Shown: piece after piece, positions 6,431 to 8,537 of the stretch | Position numbering within the stretch: the stretch's first letter is position 1 | Layout: each line of letters opens with the position of its first letter | From: Bdellovibrionales bacterium RBG_16_40_8 | Lineage (GTDB): Bacteria; Bdellovibrionota; Bdellovibrionia; Bdellovibrionales; UBA1609 | DNA: 8,537 nt | Direction of reading: 5' to 3' | Assembly (NCBI GenBank): GCA_001769925.1 | Contig: MEPT01000092.1 | Coordinates: forward strand, 17,846-26,382 | The notes under the pieces: generated by a model | Database searches by the model: none | What the model was told of the DNA's origin: nothing | The model's input: only the letters and a program-made list of their open reading frames with translations | Translations under genes and position numbers: made by a program

Positions 6431-7651
6431 TTACCCGCCAAGATTCAAGAGTTCAAACATTGGCATCATGATTGAGAAAACAATAAGACCTATAACGCAT
6501 CCCATAATTACAATCATTAGTGGTTCAAGAAGTGAAGCAAGCCCTTCTACTTCAGTTTTCACCTGAAAATCATACGAGTCGCTAACTTGTGTTAACATGG
6601 TTTCAAGCTCGCCAGTTTTTTCTCCAACACTAATCATATGAAGTACTAGCGGCGGAAATTGCCCTGACTTTTTTAAGGGGCCGGCAATAGACTCACCCTC
6701 ACTAATATTGTCGCGAGCATTATCGATAGCACGTCCTAAAATTTCATTATTAACTACATTACGAACTATACCCATTGCGCCTAGCATTGGCACCCCCCCG
6801 GCTAGAAGTGTCGATAATGTACGCGCAAAACGTGATATCGCGATAGTGCGGACAATGCGCCCAACAATCGGAAATTTCAGAAGCATAAAATCCCACTGAA
6901 CCGAGCCTGCGGGTGTGCGCTTCCAGTTATAAAATATGACAATGCTAAGAAAGATTCCGATGATTAAAACATACCAGTAATCGACCAAAAACCCACTAAG
7001 CTCAAAAACCATTTTTGTATACCATGGTAAAACTAGATCGGGAGATGCATCAAAAATTGACATAATTTTCGGAACGACAAATATAAAAAGAACCATAAGT
7101 AACAAGAAAGTTATTACAAACATAAGTATCGGATAAATCATGGCAGAGCGTACTTTTGCGTTTAGCTCATTTTGTGACTCTGTAAATTCTGCTAAACGAA
7201 GAAGAATTATATCTAGAGTGCCTGAAGTTTCACCAGCCTCACACATAGACATATAAACTTTATTAAAAATCTTAGGATATTTACCTATAGCTTTGTGAAA
7301 AGTAGATCCCTCATTTACCATATTTTTCACATCAGAAATTACCTCTGATAAAGTTTCATTTTCAACTTGCTCAGATACTGCCGAAAGGCTTTCTACAAGC
7401 GGCACACTAGCTTTTAAAAGTGTGGCGAGTTGACGTGTCATCATAGAAAGATCTTTCACGCCAACAAATTTTGTCCCAATAGCTTTTACGCCTTTAGTTT
7501 TTTTGGTAATCTTGGTCTTATCTTTTAGATCGATTACATAAATGCCATCTTTTTTTAGTTTCGTGCGCGCGGCACGCAAGTTATCTGCGTCAATAGAACC
7601 ACGAACGTTACTGCCTTGTTTATTTAGTCCGCGGTATTCAAAAACAGGCAT
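6431..7651 (-). CDS. gspF: Type II secretion inner-membrane platform protein GspF
   Basis: Polytopic inner-membrane protein at the centre of the assembly platform; it contacts GspE and GspL and is thought to pass rotation or displacement to the growing pseudopilus. The 406 residues match the usual family length of about 400. The N-terminus MPVFEYRGLNKQG is typical of the family. Two duplicated T2SSF domains are visible, roughly residues 70-193 and 273-395, each carrying the internal-repeat motif (CEAGETSGTLD at 137-147 and SVGEKTGELE at 341-350). Three hydrophobic segments lie at about 172-194, 225-241 and 377-398, as expected. The start is supported by an AAGGA six bases upstream. PilC of type IV pili is the nearest alternative, but the surrounding gspG-N genes settle the identity. 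Confidence 0.97.
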   Translation of the reverse strand: MPVFEYRGLNKQGSNVRGSIDADNLRAARTKLKKDGIYVIDLKDKTKITKKTKGVKAIGTKFVGVKDLSMMTRQLATLLKASVPLVESLSAVSEQVENETLSEVISDVKNMVNEGSTFHKAIGKYPKIFNKVYMSMCEAGETSGTLDIILLRLAEFTESQNELNAKVRSAMIYPILMFVITFLLLMVLFIFVVPKIMSIFDASPDLVLPWYTKMVFELSGFLVDYWYVLIIGIFLSIVIFYNWKRTPAGSVQWDFMLLKFPIVGRIVRTIAISRFARTLSTLLAGGVPMLGAMGIVRNVVNNEILGRAIDNARDNISEGESIAGPLKKSGQFPPLVLHMISVGEKTGELETMLTQVSDSYDFQVKTEVEGLASLLEPLMIVIMGCVIGLIVFSIMMPMFELLNLGG

Positions 7652-7657
7652 TTTTGA

Positions 7658-7662
7658 TCCTT
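7658..7662 (-). promoter_or_regulatory. Ribosome binding site of gspF overlapping the gspE stop
   Basis: AAGGA on the minus strand overlaps the TAA stop of gspE and sits 6 nt before the gspF ATG. This supports the chosen gspF start and suggests that ribosomes ending gspE feed gspF. Confidence 0.6.
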
Positions 7663-8537
7663 ACTCATCAAGTTGTGTATTTGAGATAACTTCTTCGATG
7701 GTAGTAATCCCGTTTATCACTTTTTGCACACCATGATCACGCATAGTAAGCATGCCATCTTGGACGGCCTTTTTTTTGATAGTAGCGCCGTCAGTTCGCT
7801 TCATAATAAGACTGCGAATTTCTTCATCTACAAGTAGAAGTTCTTGAATTACGGTTCGGCCAAGATAGCCTTTTTGGTTACATTCTGAGCAGCCTACAGC
7901 ACGGTAAACCTGATTGTTTTTAAGACGGGTACGGCCCATTTCAATACTAGCCAATTCTTCATCAGTAGGGATATAAGCCTCTTTGCAATTGGTACATAGT
8001 AAACGAACTAGTCGTTGGGCGACAATTCCGAGTAGTGAAGTGGCAATAAGAAAAGGTTCGCAACCCATATCTATTAGTCGCGGGAATACTCCAGAAGAAT
8101 CATTGGTGTGAATAGTTGATAACACCAAATGACCAGTAAGTGACGCGTTAATAGCGATTTCAGCAGTTTCTAAGTCACGTATCTCGCCGATCATAATTAT
8201 ATCAGGATCTTGACGTAAAATAGAGCGAAGTCCGTTAGCAAAGGTAAGTCCAATTTTAGAATTTACTTGAATTTGCCCAATGCCGTGTACCCGTTGCTCA
8301 ACTGGGTCTTCAATTGTTATAATATTCTTATCGACGCTGTTGATTTTACTTAAGGCCGCATAAAGAGTAGTTGATTTACCAGATCCGGTAGGGCCAGTTA
8401 CAAGAACAATCCCGTATGTGTTTTGTAAAAGTGCCGCAATTTTATCAAGACTATCTTGGCTAAACCCTAGTTGCTCAAGTTCAAGTACCACATTAGAGCG
8501 ATCTTGTAATCTAAGCACAATACGTTCGCCAAAAGCT
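7661..8537 (-). CDS. gspE: Type II secretion ATPase GspE (C-terminal part; 5' end outside window)
   Basis: Cytoplasmic hexameric ATPase that powers pseudopilus assembly; it docks on GspL and GspF. The reading frame is open to the right edge, giving 291 residues (starting [15 protein letters not shown]), so the real start and the N-terminal GspL-binding domain lie beyond the window. A GTG at 8518 is internal, because conserved GspE sequence (FGERIVLR) precedes it. Visible motifs: Walker [10 protein letters not shown] (8369-8395), the Asp box around ITIEDPVE, Walker [13 protein letters not shown] (about 8174-8209), the His box STIHTND, and the GspE-specific zinc-binding four-cysteine module, CTNC followed by CSEC (7880-7996). 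The zinc module favours GspE/PilB over retraction ATPases of the PilT type; the adjacent pseudopilin genes favour GspE over PilB. The C-terminus ([14 protein letters not shown]) is intact. It ends 9 nt before gspF. Confidence 0.97.
   Translation of the reverse strand, partial: AFGERIVLRLQDRSNVVLELEQLGFSQDSLDKIAALLQNTYGIVLVTGPTGSGKSTTLYAALSKINSVDKNIITIEDPVEQRVHGIGQIQVNSKIGLTFANGLRSILRQDPDIIMIGEIRDLETAEIAINASLTGHLVLSTIHTNDSSGVFPRLIDMGCEPFLIATSLLGIVAQRLVRLLCTNCKEAYIPTDEELASIEMGRTRLKNNQVYRAVGCSECNQKGYLGRTVIQELLLVDEEIRSLIMKRTDGATIKKKAVQDGMLTMRDHGVQKVINGITTIEEVISNTQLDE

Noticed and set aside
6403..6441. Upstream ATG extending GspG by 13 residues
   Set aside because: It would overlap gspF, has no Shine-Dalgarno and lengthens the leader; the ATG at 6402 has GGAGGA at ideal spacing.
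8516..8518. GTG as the start of a 285-residue GspE
   Set aside because: The frame stays open to the window edge and the upstream residues FGERIV match conserved GspE sequence, so the gene is cut by the edge rather than started here.
1..8537. Type IV pilus operon (pilB, pilC, pilM, pilN) as an alternative reading
   Set aside because: The presence of GspG with its calcium loop, GspH, GspI, GspJ, GspK without Glu at +5, and GspN identifies a type II secretion system despite the PilM-like GspL.

Overview
The window is an uninterrupted run of type II secretion system (T2SS, general secretory pathway) genes, all on the minus strand. Transcription therefore runs from the right edge to the left edge. 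In transcription order it holds gspE (5' end cut off by the right edge), gspF, gspG, gspH, gspI, gspJ, gspK, gspL, gspM and gspN (3' end cut off by the left edge). Every base lies in a gene or in a junction of 28 nt or less. There is no RNA gene, mobile element, CRISPR array or intergenic region large enough for a promoter or terminator. No stretch of 300 bases lacks a gene.

The organism is a Gram-negative, AT-rich bacterium with a diderm envelope. The E-F-G-H-I-J-K-L-M-N order, a PilM-like long GspL, a long GspM and a membrane-anchored GspN resemble the systems of the former Deltaproteobacteria, especially Bdellovibrionota. The low GC would fit a Bacteriovorax-like or other AT-rich lineage better than Bdellovibrio itself. 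This placement is inferred from protein flavour only, because there is no rRNA or phylogenetic marker in the window.

How the genes work together, from family knowledge: GspE is the cytoplasmic ATPase. GspF is the polytopic inner-membrane platform protein. GspL and GspM are bitopic membrane proteins that couple GspE to the platform. GspG is the major pseudopilin, and GspH, GspI, GspJ and GspK are minor pseudopilins forming the tip of the periplasmic pseudopilus that pushes folded substrates through the outer-membrane secretin. The secretin (GspD), GspC and the prepilin peptidase (GspO) are not in the window. gspC and gspD most plausibly lie just beyond the right edge, upstream of gspE.

The genes are packed for co-translation. 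Junctions are E/F +9 nt, F/G +28, G/H -62, H/I -4, I/J -4, J/K -14, K/L +12, L/M -1 and M/N -8 (negative = overlap). The system is recognisable and mostly canonical, and I do not see a new kind of system here. Points worth a second look are the unresolved start of gspH inside gspG, the enlarged minor pseudopilins with charged inserts, the Asp-to-Asn change in a nucleotide-binding-like motif of GspL, a possible disulfide in GspG, and A9 tracts in gspI and gspJ.
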